Part shown: in pieces, positions 37,534 through 46,752 of the stretch
How the letters are laid out: each line of letters opens with the position of its first letter
Numbering within the stretch: position 1 is the first letter of the stretch
Assembly: GCA_024398515.1 (NCBI GenBank)
Contig: JAKSIZ010000001.1
Span: 89,462 to 153,461, forward strand
Direction of reading: 5' to 3'
DNA: 64,000 bases
Source of the DNA: Bacteroidaceae bacterium
GTDB lineage: Bacteria; Bacteroidota; Bacteroidia; Bacteroidales; Bacteroidaceae
Position numbers and translations under genes: made by a program
Notes under the pieces: generated by a model
Database searches by the model: none
What the model was told of the DNA's origin: nothing
What the model saw: only the letters and a program-made list of their open reading frames with translations

Positions 37534-39873
37534 TTAGAAATTGAATTTCACATTACAGATGAAGCTTCGTCCCATGCCAGGCACTCCGTGCATGAGTTGT
37601 CCACCATTGATATAGTCTGTATCAAGGAGGTTGTGTACATCGAGCGACAAGTCCAGACCAAATGGTGAACACCATTCCATACCCAAGCCAACAACGGTAT
37701 ATGCACCCTGATGTTCAGTAAGGATGGCAGTAGGATCCATCATCTTCTGCACGATGTCGTTCCGCATACATTCCATCTTAGACTGGAAATGCATGTTGGC
37801 ACGAACCCAAAAATCGCCACTGGACTTCTTTGAGTAGAACTTTTGTGCAGCAGTGAGGTTGAGCAGGAATTTCGGAACATTATTCATCTTATCTTTCTCC
37901 GAGGAGAAGTTCTCAACACGGAACGGATTCTGATAAGTGAAGTTGAGGTTGGCTATTGTCCTGTCTGTAGTGAATTGAATGGTATTCTCTATACCTCCCA
38001 TATTGATGTTTCCTGCATTGGCAAAAGTCGTTGCACCACCCTGATTGTAATATACAAGTCCCTTCACCATATTATAGAAGGCATTTATCTCGTATGTGAG
38101 ATGCAGTTTTTTCCAATTGAAATTGGCACCAACCTGGAAGGCATCCATCTTCTCGGAATCAAGGTTTTCTCCGCCAGAGAAGATACTGATGTATGAACCT
38201 CGATAGAAGAGCGGCGCATCTACGAATGAGTGGGAATAACCTCCCTTGAAGCTGAGGATGTCGTTGGCAAGCCAGATAAGGGACACACGTGGCGACCAGG
38301 TGTTAATGCGTCTTTCATCCTGACGTATCTTATGATCGAACCGGATACCTCCGTTGAAGATAAATCGTTTTGAAAAATTATGTTTCAACTGAAAGAATGA
38401 TGATAGAGTATGTTCTGAACTTTCGTTGAAGATGGTATTCAGCGTGTTGTTTATCTGCGAGAAATCGGCACCGAGTTTCAATTCTGCATTTGAGAATACG
38501 AATGTCTCATACTGGACACCAAATAACATTGAACCATACATGTTGCTTCCTAAGCGATAGTTGTATCCTCCATTTGCTGTTGCTCCGAAGCTATAGTCTT
38601 CCCACCCAATAAGTTGTACTACGCCACGTGTTTTAACTGACTGAATGCCTAATGTATTAGCCAGATAGGCAGCAATCATATAATCAACAGTGTCGCCAAG
38701 AACATTATATATTTGTATGCGTTCCTTAGACATAAAGGCTGATGCTGAAAAAGAGAAGTCACCCCACGTCTTGTTATAATCCAAATCAGCACGTACCAAC
38801 GACTGTGAAAATCCTGGTTTTTCTCCACCCTGCTCATGATAGGCATCGTATGTAAAATGGTCGTCAAGTCCTATAAGGTTGTAATAAGGCACGGTCTTCG
38901 AATACTGTCCAATTAAAGAAGCCTTGAAGTTGCCCCAACGAATCTTGCCTCCAAATTCGTATGATGGTTGACTGTTATATCCTCCTATATAATGTGTTAC
39001 GCCACTCAGATTGCGTTTTTCTCCATTGGCAGTATATACAGAACCCCATGCCACAACATCTGTCATGAGGTTGCCCTTACCGAACATTGCCGTACCGCCA
39101 TAAGTATCGAAACTGCCCGCACGCGCAGTCAGCCTTCCTCCATCAATGTCACTACCCGATTTTGTGATGATATTTACTACAGCAGTCAGTGCTACATTAC
39201 CATATAGGGATGATGCAGGACCACGTAACACTTCTATCTGCTTTATCTTGTTTAGGTCATGACGATAGTCGAAAGCCACCGCATTTGTTGTGACACTATT
39301 CAGACGATGTCCATCAACCATGACGAGCACCGTTTCCTGTGCCAAGCCATACACGCCACGCATGGCGATATTCTGTTCGAGACTTCCTATTTGCGACATG
39401 CCTGGTACGTAAAGCATCAGCACATCATTGAGTGACTTGGCACCCGAAGCACGAATCATCTCCTCCGTAATCAGCGTGATTGGCACTGGAACTTCCTCAA
39501 TGGACTCGTTCATTCGTGAAGCAGTGCTGACTGTTGTCTGACCTTTTTTCAATCGTTCTACTATGTCGATAAAACGCGGAGAGTCATTATAAGCTGTATA
39601 ATATGGATCTACCGACAGTAGTTTTCCAACGTATGTCTCTGCTTTCTCTTGCTCATCCTGATTGAGACTGCTCAATGCAAGAAGACGATATGCCTGGACA
39701 AGTTTCTCACCTTTGCTTTTATTCACAACCGTCAAAAGCATGGAATCTGCCTGCTGGAAATGCCCCAAATCGTATGCTTTCACTGCATTTTCCAAATCTT
39801 CATTCTCCTGCGCTTTTACTGATGAAGAACAAAACGCAAAAAGTATTAGCAGAAAATATAAAAGTCGTTTCAT
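37534..39873 (-). CDS. TonB-dependent receptor with N-terminal helical repeat domain
   Basis: 779 residues. Signal peptide (1-21), then a helical TPR-like region (about 23-105: AVKAYDLGHFQQADSML, VQAYRLLALSSLNQDEQEKA) instead of the usual carboxypeptidase-regulatory domain. The plug follows (128-230: PVPITLITEEMIRASGAKSL, MRGVYGLAQETVLVMVDGHR) and then a 22-strand-type barrel ending in phenylalanine (SFICNVKFNF). It imports an unknown ligand through the outer membrane using TonB energy. No SusD partner is adjacent. It lies 76 nt behind the signalling genes and 38 nt before GH28. Confidence 0.9.
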   Translation of the reverse strand: MKRLLYFLLILFAFCSSSVKAQENEDLENAVKAYDLGHFQQADSMLLTVVNKSKGEKLVQAYRLLALSSLNQDEQEKAETYVGKLLSVDPYYTAYNDSPRFIDIVERLKKGQTTVSTASRMNESIEEVPVPITLITEEMIRASGAKSLNDVLMLYVPGMSQIGSLEQNIAMRGVYGLAQETVLVMVDGHRLNSVTTNAVAFDYRHDLNKIKQIEVLRGPASSLYGNVALTAVVNIITKSGSDIDGGRLTARAGSFDTYGGTAMFGKGNLMTDVVAWGSVYTANGEKRNLSGVTHYIGGYNSQPSYEFGGKIRWGNFKASLIGQYSKTVPYYNLIGLDDHFTYDAYHEQGGEKPGFSQSLVRADLDYNKTWGDFSFSASAFMSKERIQIYNVLGDTVDYMIAAYLANTLGIQSVKTRGVVQLIGWEDYSFGATANGGYNYRLGSNMYGSMLFGVQYETFVFSNAELKLGADFSQINNTLNTIFNESSEHTLSSFFQLKHNFSKRFIFNGGIRFDHKIRQDERRINTWSPRVSLIWLANDILSFKGGYSHSFVDAPLFYRGSYISIFSGGENLDSEKMDAFQVGANFNWKKLHLTYEINAFYNMVKGLVYYNQGGATTFANAGNINMGGIENTIQFTTDRTIANLNFTYQNPFRVENFSSEKDKMNNVPKFLLNLTAAQKFYSKKSSGDFWVRANMHFQSKMECMRNDIVQKMMDPTAILTEHQGAYTVVGLGMEWCSPFGLDLSLDVHNLLDTDYINGGQLMHGVPGMGRSFICNVKFNF

Positions 39874-39887
39874 ATTTTTATGAGGTT

Positions 39888-39948
39888 TTATGGTTATGCG
39901 GTTTTAAGGTTGTACGGATGTTAGAACCGAAAAACCGCAAAACCGTAA
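39888..39948 (-). other. Intercistronic GGTTTT/AAAACC stem between kinase and receptor genes
   Basis: GCGGTTTT and flanking GGTT motifs (39891-39916) can pair with AACC and AAAACCGC motifs (39926-39946). No T-run on the minus strand; it may be an mRNA-processing stem. It occupies most of the 76-nt gap. Confidence 0.45.
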
Positions 39949-39949
39949 A

Positions 39950-40813
39950 TTACTTAACTGTTTTTACTGGGATAATAAATGTAAGTGTTGAACCCTTACC
40001 TTCTTCGGACTCGACGTTTATCTGCCCTTCGTGATTTTTCGTGATTATATCACGCATAATACCCATTCCCAAGCCAGTGCCTTTGCCTACAGGTTTTGTA
40101 GTATAAAAGTTTTCAAAGAGACGCGACTTTACCTCTTCCGACATACCCATACCATTGTCTGTAATACGTATTGTCAAAGATGCTGGTGACACTGCTGTAT
40201 CGAGTTCTACCTTAACATCAATAGTTGGAGTATAATCCGTCGAATCTGGCAGATTTCTCTTTTCTTCTACCGTATAGCAAGCATTGTTCATGGCATTGAG
40301 GACAGCACGACTCAAGTCCTGCGGTATGACCATAACCTTCGGCATATTTTCCTGATATTCCTCATGGATTGATACATTAAAATCCTTATTGTTTGCTCTT
40401 ACGGCATGGTAACTGAGCCAAACATATTCGTGTACCAGTTGCTTGATATCGACAGGCAGGAATTCACCAGACTTGCCTCGACTTTGCAGAAGTATGCCAC
40501 GTATGATGCTAATGGCTCGTTCTCCGTGTTCCTGTATCTTTCCCAGGTTCTCCCTAAGGTCATCGGCAATGTCCTGCATATCTGCCGCATCATCTTCGTC
40601 AAGATGGTCAGCACAATCAGATACGATGTCCTCAAGATCTTCAAGGAGTTTGACTGAGAGTTTGCTGAAATTGATAACAAAGTTAAGCGGATTCTGAACT
40701 TCATGTGCAATGCCCGCACTCAGTGTTCCTAATGAAGCCAACTTCTCTTGCCTCTGCAGTTTCTCCTGCATATCACTAAGTTGCTGTTTTAATTCGTCTA
40801 TATTATCCATCAT
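39950..40813 (-). CDS. Soluble sensor-less histidine kinase
   Basis: 287 residues, no membrane segment. A short N-terminal coiled coil (1-25) runs into the phospho-acceptor helix LSAGIAHEVQNPLNFVINF with His37 intact, a dimerisation helix bundle with acidic stretch (DCADHLDEDDAADMQD), and the ATPase domain: N-box VLNAMNNACYTV, G1 DNGMGMSEE, F-box FENFYTTKP, G2 GKGTGLGMGI. All kinase boxes are present. The start overlaps the stop of the larger kinase gene by 4 nt. Likely partner of the REC-phosphatase protein encoded first in the operon, and perhaps of the upstream His-less kinase. Confidence 0.92.
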   Translation of the reverse strand: MMDNIDELKQQLSDMQEKLQRQEKLASLGTLSAGIAHEVQNPLNFVINFSKLSVKLLEDLEDIVSDCADHLDEDDAADMQDIADDLRENLGKIQEHGERAISIIRGILLQSRGKSGEFLPVDIKQLVHEYVWLSYHAVRANNKDFNVSIHEEYQENMPKVMVIPQDLSRAVLNAMNNACYTVEEKRNLPDSTDYTPTIDVKVELDTAVSPASLTIRITDNGMGMSEEVKSRLFENFYTTKPVGKGTGLGMGIMRDIITKNHEGQINVESEEGKGSTLTFIIPVKTVK

Positions 40814-43440
40814 AACGTAATTGTAAATTCTGTGAATTTATCTTTTTCCGATTTCACCGTTATTGTTCCTCCTACATCCTGAATCACCTGTTGGCAGAGA
40901 TAGAGTCCTACACCAGGAGCTTCAGCAGTAGGCTTGGTTGTAAAGAACGGGTCGAATATCTTATCCAAAATGTTTTCCTCAATACCAATTCCATTATCAT
41001 AGACATGGATATGAAGATGTTCATCTTTGCTGATAGAAAGGCGAACTGTCGGAATATATCCCTCTTCTGCCTGATTGGTTTCCTTGGATGCTTTCTTCTT
41101 CAGTGCATAGATACTATTTGAAAGCATAGAAAGGATGGTTTTCCCAATATGCTCGGCAACGACATTTGCCATCATTGGTTCCGTCGGTTTCTGCCATTCT
41201 ACATGAATACCGTGTTTCTGGATATCTTCAGCGAAATACTTATTCAACATCTCTATATCTTTTTCGCAAAGATCAGAAACATTTATGTTCTCCACCTTTC
41301 CCGAACGCTCTTTCAACAATTCCTCCATAGCTTTAAGAATGCGTGTGGTAGAAAGTCCGTGTTGTTCTATCTTAGACAAATTGGTATTCATCATATCTAT
41401 AATATCCAGAGAGTCTTCGTAAGCATCTTCCGTCATATTATTTTCCTCTTTCTCTATATTCTCCTTCAAGTCGCTTACCAAATCCAAGGACATGTGTGAG
41501 AAATTGTTGATATAGTTCATCGGGTTGAGAATACGGTCGATAAGTCCTTTTGTCAATTTTCCCACCGTGGCTTCCTTCTCTTGACGGAGAATCTTGCTAT
41601 GAGCCTCCTTCAACTCCTCTGTTCGTTTGTTCACAATCTTTTCCAAGCGGACCTGTTCCTGTTTTGCACGATGGATCCTCCAACGGAAGAACAAATAGAT
41701 GCAGAATACTATGACAATGAGGTATAGCAATATGGCATACCATTTCATGTATAACGGAACTGGAACTGCAAATGATTTCTTAACCGACTCAGAAATGTTA
41801 CCATAGGAATCTAATGACCGCACCGTCAATTCATAGCTACCAGATGATAGATGTGCAAAATTATATGTCTGGTCATCACTCCAACGCGACCATTTGCTGC
41901 CGTCGTGCAGACGATAACTATATTTTGTCTCACCTATCGGGTCACTTTTGTCTGTTGCTATGGCAAAATCAACATTTGAGCCATCAACAACCAGATTGCG
42001 AAGATATGTATTCTGTGTATATGGCAGGGTGTTAATCATATTAGTATTGAAACGAATGAGGCCAAAGATACCACCTAACCAAGCTATGCCATCCTTGATA
42101 TCCATTGCTTGAATGGTATAATTCTTAAACGGCTGCAACCATTTTGTCTGATTCTTATCCAGATGTTTTGCGACAAGTCCAGAACCATTATTGCTTACCG
42201 TCCATGTATGTCCATTCTCGTCCATGTACTCCAACAAAAGAGACAGGCGGTCGTTTGACTTCTTTACAAATTCCTCTTTCATTGGTGCCTTGTAATACGT
42301 TTCCTTGTTCAACGTCAGCACCCAGATACCGCCATTTGATTCACGTTTGAACTTCATGACATTCTGTATTGGCGCAATCTTCTTGCTCGTTCCATCTAAA
42401 CCATGACGATAAATACCGTCCAGTTCTCCTGTAAGGAATGATGTCGATGTTTCTTTCATCACGCTCAACGTATGACTTGAAGTTAATTGACGTGCTCCCT
42501 GTCCTACTATAAACAAACCATCAACAGTAGCCGCTAAAGTCTGAGCATCTGTTGACTTGACCAAATTCCAACATGCCTGTTCTGACGGCAGCAGACGAGT
42601 AAAACGATTGTTATCATCAAGTACGAAAAGCCCTTGTAAAGTGCCTACCATTAATCGACCATTGTTGTTCAGTATGCAAGTAACCTGTCCGATAAGTCCA
42701 TCTTTCTCAGTATAATGGGAATAAATAGTCGAGATGCTGACAACAAAAATGCCATTATCAGTAACACCCCAAAGATTTCCCTTACCATTGTAAGCAATGT
42801 CATTTACATTATTACTACACAAGCCATCATCAGTGGTAAGAGTAAATAAAGGTTGCCTATCCTTCATAAGGACAATACCTTTATTTATTGTTGTTGCAGC
42901 AACGAGGTTACTGTTGTCTGATATACTAATAGTCTTAGTTTGCTCATCCTTATAAGTTGATTTGAAACTTACCGGTTTGTATGAAGAGCCTGACAGCATA
43001 TAATCCTTGTCACTGGTGGCAAAATAGATCTTACCATCGCGTTCATATATATGTTCTATCTCACCAATATCTATCTTTTTATCAGTATCACTTATTACAA
43101 ACACTATATGAATGCTATCAGCCGTGCCAACAGCATACCCAAGAACGTTATGACCACCAAACCACACTTTTCCGTCTTTTGCCTTAAATAAGGTCGTTAC
43201 ACGTGACACAGCTGGCGTATGAGTCATTTCCCAATTGACACCATCATAAGTTAGCAACCCTTCAAAGTTGGCAACAAAAACATGACCAGTATTGTCACAT
43301 TCTACCGCAAAGTTTCTATTGTGGCCATGATATTCCAATGCAGTAAAATTGCGGAAAAATGGTTTTCCTGACATAACACCCGCAAATCCAAAATATGAGA
43401 TGCTGCACAAGAGTACTGTAACTAATAATCTTTTCATCAT
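40810..43440 (-). CDS. Propeller/Y_Y_Y sensor kinase lacking the phospho-acceptor histidine
   Basis: 876 residues: signal peptide, an extracytoplasmic two-component-regulator propeller (about 25-480, e.g. NLWGVTDNGIFVVS, GIAWLGGIFGLIRF), a Y_Y_Y domain (about 490-565: YSYRLHDGSKWSRWSDD), one membrane helix (WYAILLYLIVIVFCIYLFF, near 573-591), a coiled coil and a kinase module. The ATPase boxes look intact (SMLSNSIYAL, DNGIGIEEN, FDPFFTTKP, PGVGLYL). In the acceptor helix, LTKGLIDRILNPMNYINNF, Asp635 stands where His37 stands in the neighbouring kinase. It is thus unable to autophosphorylate in the usual way. The 4-nt overlap with the soluble kinase gene suggests the two work together. Confidence 0.88.
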   Translation of the reverse strand: MMKRLLVTVLLCSISYFGFAGVMSGKPFFRNFTALEYHGHNRNFAVECDNTGHVFVANFEGLLTYDGVNWEMTHTPAVSRVTTLFKAKDGKVWFGGHNVLGYAVGTADSIHIVFVISDTDKKIDIGEIEHIYERDGKIYFATSDKDYMLSGSSYKPVSFKSTYKDEQTKTISISDNSNLVAATTINKGIVLMKDRQPLFTLTTDDGLCSNNVNDIAYNGKGNLWGVTDNGIFVVSISTIYSHYTEKDGLIGQVTCILNNNGRLMVGTLQGLFVLDDNNRFTRLLPSEQACWNLVKSTDAQTLAATVDGLFIVGQGARQLTSSHTLSVMKETSTSFLTGELDGIYRHGLDGTSKKIAPIQNVMKFKRESNGGIWVLTLNKETYYKAPMKEEFVKKSNDRLSLLLEYMDENGHTWTVSNNGSGLVAKHLDKNQTKWLQPFKNYTIQAMDIKDGIAWLGGIFGLIRFNTNMINTLPYTQNTYLRNLVVDGSNVDFAIATDKSDPIGETKYSYRLHDGSKWSRWSDDQTYNFAHLSSGSYELTVRSLDSYGNISESVKKSFAVPVPLYMKWYAILLYLIVIVFCIYLFFRWRIHRAKQEQVRLEKIVNKRTEELKEAHSKILRQEKEATVGKLTKGLIDRILNPMNYINNFSHMSLDLVSDLKENIEKEENNMTEDAYEDSLDIIDMMNTNLSKIEQHGLSTTRILKAMEELLKERSGKVENINVSDLCEKDIEMLNKYFAEDIQKHGIHVEWQKPTEPMMANVVAEHIGKTILSMLSNSIYALKKKASKETNQAEEGYIPTVRLSISKDEHLHIHVYDNGIGIEENILDKIFDPFFTTKPTAEAPGVGLYLCQQVIQDVGGTITVKSEKDKFTEFTITL

Positions 43441-43450
43441 TCTATCTCCT

Positions 43451-45127
43451 CTATTTGAATTTGGTAAAAGGTATGTTTGTACCTACATAATGATTCCACT
43501 CTTCATTTGTGAAGTTACGGTGCAGTTTGTTCTTCAAACTATTAGACAATGTTGGCACAGAGATATTCATCTTCTGTATCATACCATTGCTCGTTCCAAT
43601 TAATACTTCTTTTGAACTTATACGCGACAATACAAGCGGCCAGCCTTCAAATTTGTACTCCACCGGTGTGAGCCATTCGGAAGAAGTGCCCTTTTTGTCC
43701 ATTTGTGTTGCCTGCTTTGCATTTGCGGCATTCATCTCTTCATCAAGTGTCCTGCCATTTTGGAACGTTATCATTGGCATGTTCCAAATTGCTATTGTTT
43801 TGTCGTACGCGCTTGATACAAGTATCTTTCCCAATACTACGATATTGGTAACTTGGCTTATATGATTTGATAAGGTAAAGATTTTGCGTTGATACTTGTT
43901 TATCATGTCAATGTCGCCATTCTTGTGCCCAAGATACAGACATCCCGATGCCGTATCATAATATGCAGCAGTTACAACGCCTTTGGTCAAAGATTTTTTA
44001 GGAGTTATCTTACCCGAGGCATCAATTCCAGCACAAGTGCCATCAGTGTAAAAGAGACTGATGGTATTGCCATGCTTTACGATAGTTGACAGAGTCTTTG
44101 GCAAGGTCATTGGTTGAGACATTGAACCATTGCTGATACTATACCATCGTATAGACTTACGTCCAGCGAAAAGTAATGTCTTTTCGTTGAATTTTATAAT
44201 CTTGACGTATGAATCTGAATTTAATTCGACTACCTTTGCCTTTTTCTGCATACCAGTCAAACTTATTATAACTAACTGACCGTGAATTGACAATGCATAA
44301 ACATTGTCTTTCACTAAGCATGCATCGCGGAAATCGTACGTATTATCTTGAAAAAGGACTTGTCCTGCAGAGCCTATAGACTTTATCAGTTCTATCTCAC
44401 CATAATCCGAAACGGCAATACAACTTGCATCAGACATTGGTATCAATGTTGTAACTGCCCCACCCTTATGCATGGTACTGCTTTTCTTCGCATCAGCGGA
44501 AAGACTTAATGCCTTGAACGATTCCGACAGATAGGTATTGCCTTTATATTTGTCAAGGTAATACCAACTTGCGTATGCCAACAAGTTTGCGATTTCTGTA
44601 TTTCCCGTCTCATGTTGTGTCACGGACAAATTCCCCAAAGTTCTTCCAAGTGTTCGATAGCTCAACGTATCAGTTATACTCTTTGCATAATTTGCCTGGT
44701 CACGTTGCTCTTCAGCCATCTTCTGATGACTTATTGCTATCTCTCTCTGGCCATCTGCTTCGCGTGCAGATTTCTCAGCCTCCTTTGCATATAGCTTTGC
44801 TTGTCCTTCTGCTTCACGTGCAGCTCGACTTTCTACTTCAGCCTTATCACGCATCTGGATGGCTAATTTGGATTGTTCTTCTGCACGGTCACGTTGCTTG
44901 TCCGAAATGGCTTTCTGCTGATACGCTATATCTTCCATCTGCTGACTTACACGTTTCACGATGGCCGCATCACGCTCTTCAACCTGCAAGGAATGAATGG
45001 TTTCCAGCAAATCTTCCTTGTCGGTCTCCTTTGAGGCATTTTTACCAACCAGAAACGAAATGACTGCGACAGCCACAACAGCAAGCACCGACGCAGGAAT
45101 CAGTATCCTTTTATCTGATAGTTTCAT
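43451..45127 (-). CDS. Membrane-anchored coiled-coil protein with WD40-like propeller
   Basis: 558 residues: one membrane helix near the N-terminus (ILIPASVLAVVAVAVISFLVG, 9-29), a long charged coiled coil (about 35-165, repeats of EQxxxA/KA such as QMRDKAEVESRAAREAEGQ), a short helical region, and a C-terminal beta-propeller (about 205-525) with WD40-like blades: LYLGHKNGDIDMINKYQRK, ISQVTNIVVLGKILVSSAYDKTIAIWNM. No enzymatic motif. With the helix at the N-terminus and no further segment, the bulk faces one side, probably the cytosol or periplasm depending on orientation. It overlaps the REC-phosphatase gene by 4 nt and precedes the propeller kinase by 10 nt, so it probably scaffolds that system. 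Confidence 0.78.
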   Translation of the reverse strand: MKLSDKRILIPASVLAVVAVAVISFLVGKNASKETDKEDLLETIHSLQVEERDAAIVKRVSQQMEDIAYQQKAISDKQRDRAEEQSKLAIQMRDKAEVESRAAREAEGQAKLYAKEAEKSAREADGQREIAISHQKMAEEQRDQANYAKSITDTLSYRTLGRTLGNLSVTQHETGNTEIANLLAYASWYYLDKYKGNTYLSESFKALSLSADAKKSSTMHKGGAVTTLIPMSDASCIAVSDYGEIELIKSIGSAGQVLFQDNTYDFRDACLVKDNVYALSIHGQLVIISLTGMQKKAKVVELNSDSYVKIIKFNEKTLLFAGRKSIRWYSISNGSMSQPMTLPKTLSTIVKHGNTISLFYTDGTCAGIDASGKITPKKSLTKGVVTAAYYDTASGCLYLGHKNGDIDMINKYQRKIFTLSNHISQVTNIVVLGKILVSSAYDKTIAIWNMPMITFQNGRTLDEEMNAANAKQATQMDKKGTSSEWLTPVEYKFEGWPLVLSRISSKEVLIGTSNGMIQKMNISVPTLSNSLKNKLHRNFTNEEWNHYVGTNIPFTKFK

Positions 45128-46290
45128 TTAAGCCGTTTTATCACTAATTGTGTAATATCATCAAACTGAGTTGCTTCGCCGACAAAATCTTTTATCTTTT
45201 CATTGATAGTCCTGACTATCGTCTCGCTGTCAGAACCGCGAAGCTCCTTGAGAATTTCTATCAGTCGGTCATCACCGAACTGATTGTGTTCCGCATCTTC
45301 AGCCTCAGTCACACCATCAGTAAATGTAACTAAAGTATCATTTGGCTGCAATTGAATCGTGTCGCTCTTGAATTCGAGACCTTCCATGATGCCCAATGCC
45401 ATATTTATCTTCGACATCACCATCTCCACACTGCCGTCTGCATGGAGTATATACGGACGATTGTGACCTGCATTTGTGTATTCGATTGTCCCTGTGGCCA
45501 TGTCGTAAATACCATAGAAGACTGTTACGAACATCTCATCTAAGCTTTCCTCACAAAGAAGATCATTCACAATCTTCATACATTCATTGGACGAAACGCC
45601 ACGCGTACCGTTTGCTTTTATCATCGTGCGACTTACCGCCATAAAGATAGCTGCAGGGATACCCTTTCCGCTCACGTCGGCTATGGTAAACCCGAAATGA
45701 GTATCGTCTATTGGGAAGAAATCATATAAGTCTCCACCTACATCTTTCGCAGCTATCATACTTGCATACAAGTCGATATTATCAGCATCTGCCATTTTCA
45801 TTTTAAATACACGAGGAAGGATTGCGTGTTGTATCTCTCGTGCAACATCCAAGTCGCTTTGTATGTCTTTAAGTTGCTTGTGCTCCTTCTGCGAATTACG
45901 TACAAACTCTATCTGCTCTATCGCCTTGTTAATGGTCAACTGCAGGTCGTCAAGGTCTATAGGTTTCGTTGCAAAGTCGAATGCGCCATTATTCATTGCG
46001 TGGCGGATATTATCCATATCGCCGTATGCACTTACCATGATGCACTTCTGTGCCGGATTGCGCATTTCGTTGATTTTGCTTAAAAGGGTAAGACCATCCA
46101 TCTCAGGCATGTTGATGTCTGAAAGGATAATGTCAATATCAGGATGTTTCACCAAGACCTGTAATGCTTCAAGCCCATTGTGTGCAAAGAGAAATTCATA
46201 CTCTCCATGACGGATTTTTCTGCGAAAGTACTGGGTTAAAAGAAGCTCCAAGTCGAGTTCATCATCTACACTGAGAATTTTTACTGCCAT
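45124..46290 (-). CDS. Response regulator with SpoIIE/PP2C-type phosphatase output
   Basis: 388 residues. The REC domain (1-120) has the acidic pair Asp9/Asp10, phospho-acceptor Asp58 (ILSDINMPEMDG), and Lys109 (FATKPIDLDDL). A coiled-coil linker (125-155) leads to a SpoIIE/RsbU-like phosphatase (160-388) with metal motifs AAKDVGGDLYDFF (181-192), IADVSGKGIPAAIFMA, and FTDGVTEAED, ending ATQFDDITQLVIKR. In the known family such phosphatases dephosphorylate anti-sigma-factor antagonists (STAS proteins) in partner switching. No STAS or RsbW gene is visible here, so the target is unknown. First gene of the four-gene signalling operon, after a -7 box. Confidence 0.93.
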   Translation of the reverse strand: MAVKILSVDDELDLELLLTQYFRRKIRHGEYEFLFAHNGLEALQVLVKHPDIDIILSDINMPEMDGLTLLSKINEMRNPAQKCIMVSAYGDMDNIRHAMNNGAFDFATKPIDLDDLQLTINKAIEQIEFVRNSQKEHKQLKDIQSDLDVAREIQHAILPRVFKMKMADADNIDLYASMIAAKDVGGDLYDFFPIDDTHFGFTIADVSGKGIPAAIFMAVSRTMIKANGTRGVSSNECMKIVNDLLCEESLDEMFVTVFYGIYDMATGTIEYTNAGHNRPYILHADGSVEMVMSKINMALGIMEGLEFKSDTIQLQPNDTLVTFTDGVTEAEDAEHNQFGDDRLIEILKELRGSDSETIVRTINEKIKDFVGEATQFDDITQLVIKRLK

Positions 46291-46356
46291 ATTATTTTAC
46301 TGTTTACAATTATACATTTAAAAATCCCTACCCATAAGACATGAGTATTCATGTGG

Positions 46357-46364
46357 CAAAAGTA
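46357..46364 (-). promoter_or_regulatory. -7 box of the signalling operon
   Basis: Minus strand TACTTTTG, about 67 nt before the start. No TTG at standard spacing. The leader includes the palindrome CATGAGTATTCATG (46340-46353). Confidence 0.6.
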
Positions 46365-46591
46365 CAAAAAAAAACTGATATTTACACGCCAATATTGAGT
46401 TTTTTTGTTTGATATAGCAAATTTATGCAACTTTTAGCAAAATATCAAGCATTTAGAAGTCATTCTGGCTTTCATATTTGCATTTGTGAACTTGACGATG
46501 AGTCTTTCTTTGGCAAGCGTCATCGTTCTTGGACACTTTGCTGCAAAGAACCGAAAAGTTCGACAATCTGACGCAAACGGATGTTTTTTAT

Positions 46592-46677
46592 GGAACGAAC
46601 TTAATACTCGAAAAAAAACTGTAGCAGTTTTGGATCGAAAACTGTAGCAGTTTTCATGTTAAAACTGTAGCAGTTTT
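46592..46677. repeat. Triple-palindrome element C
   Basis: Perfect AAAACTGTAGCAGTTTT at 46615-46631, 46638-46654 and 46661-46677, period 23, 6-nt spacers. The left flank GGAACGAACTTAATACTCG (46592-46610) is shared with the other elements, and read in reverse resembles the right flank of element A. The outer arms (46573 and 46701) are weakly paired. It lies 75 nt after the dehydrogenase stop and upstream of the signalling promoter. The rest of 46365-46752 holds nothing recognisable. Confidence 0.85.
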
Positions 46678-46752
46678 CTTACGGCCACTTCGTTTGTTGC
46701 CAGAAACACGAAAGAACCTTTCTTCAAATTATACCGCAAAACCACCAGACAA

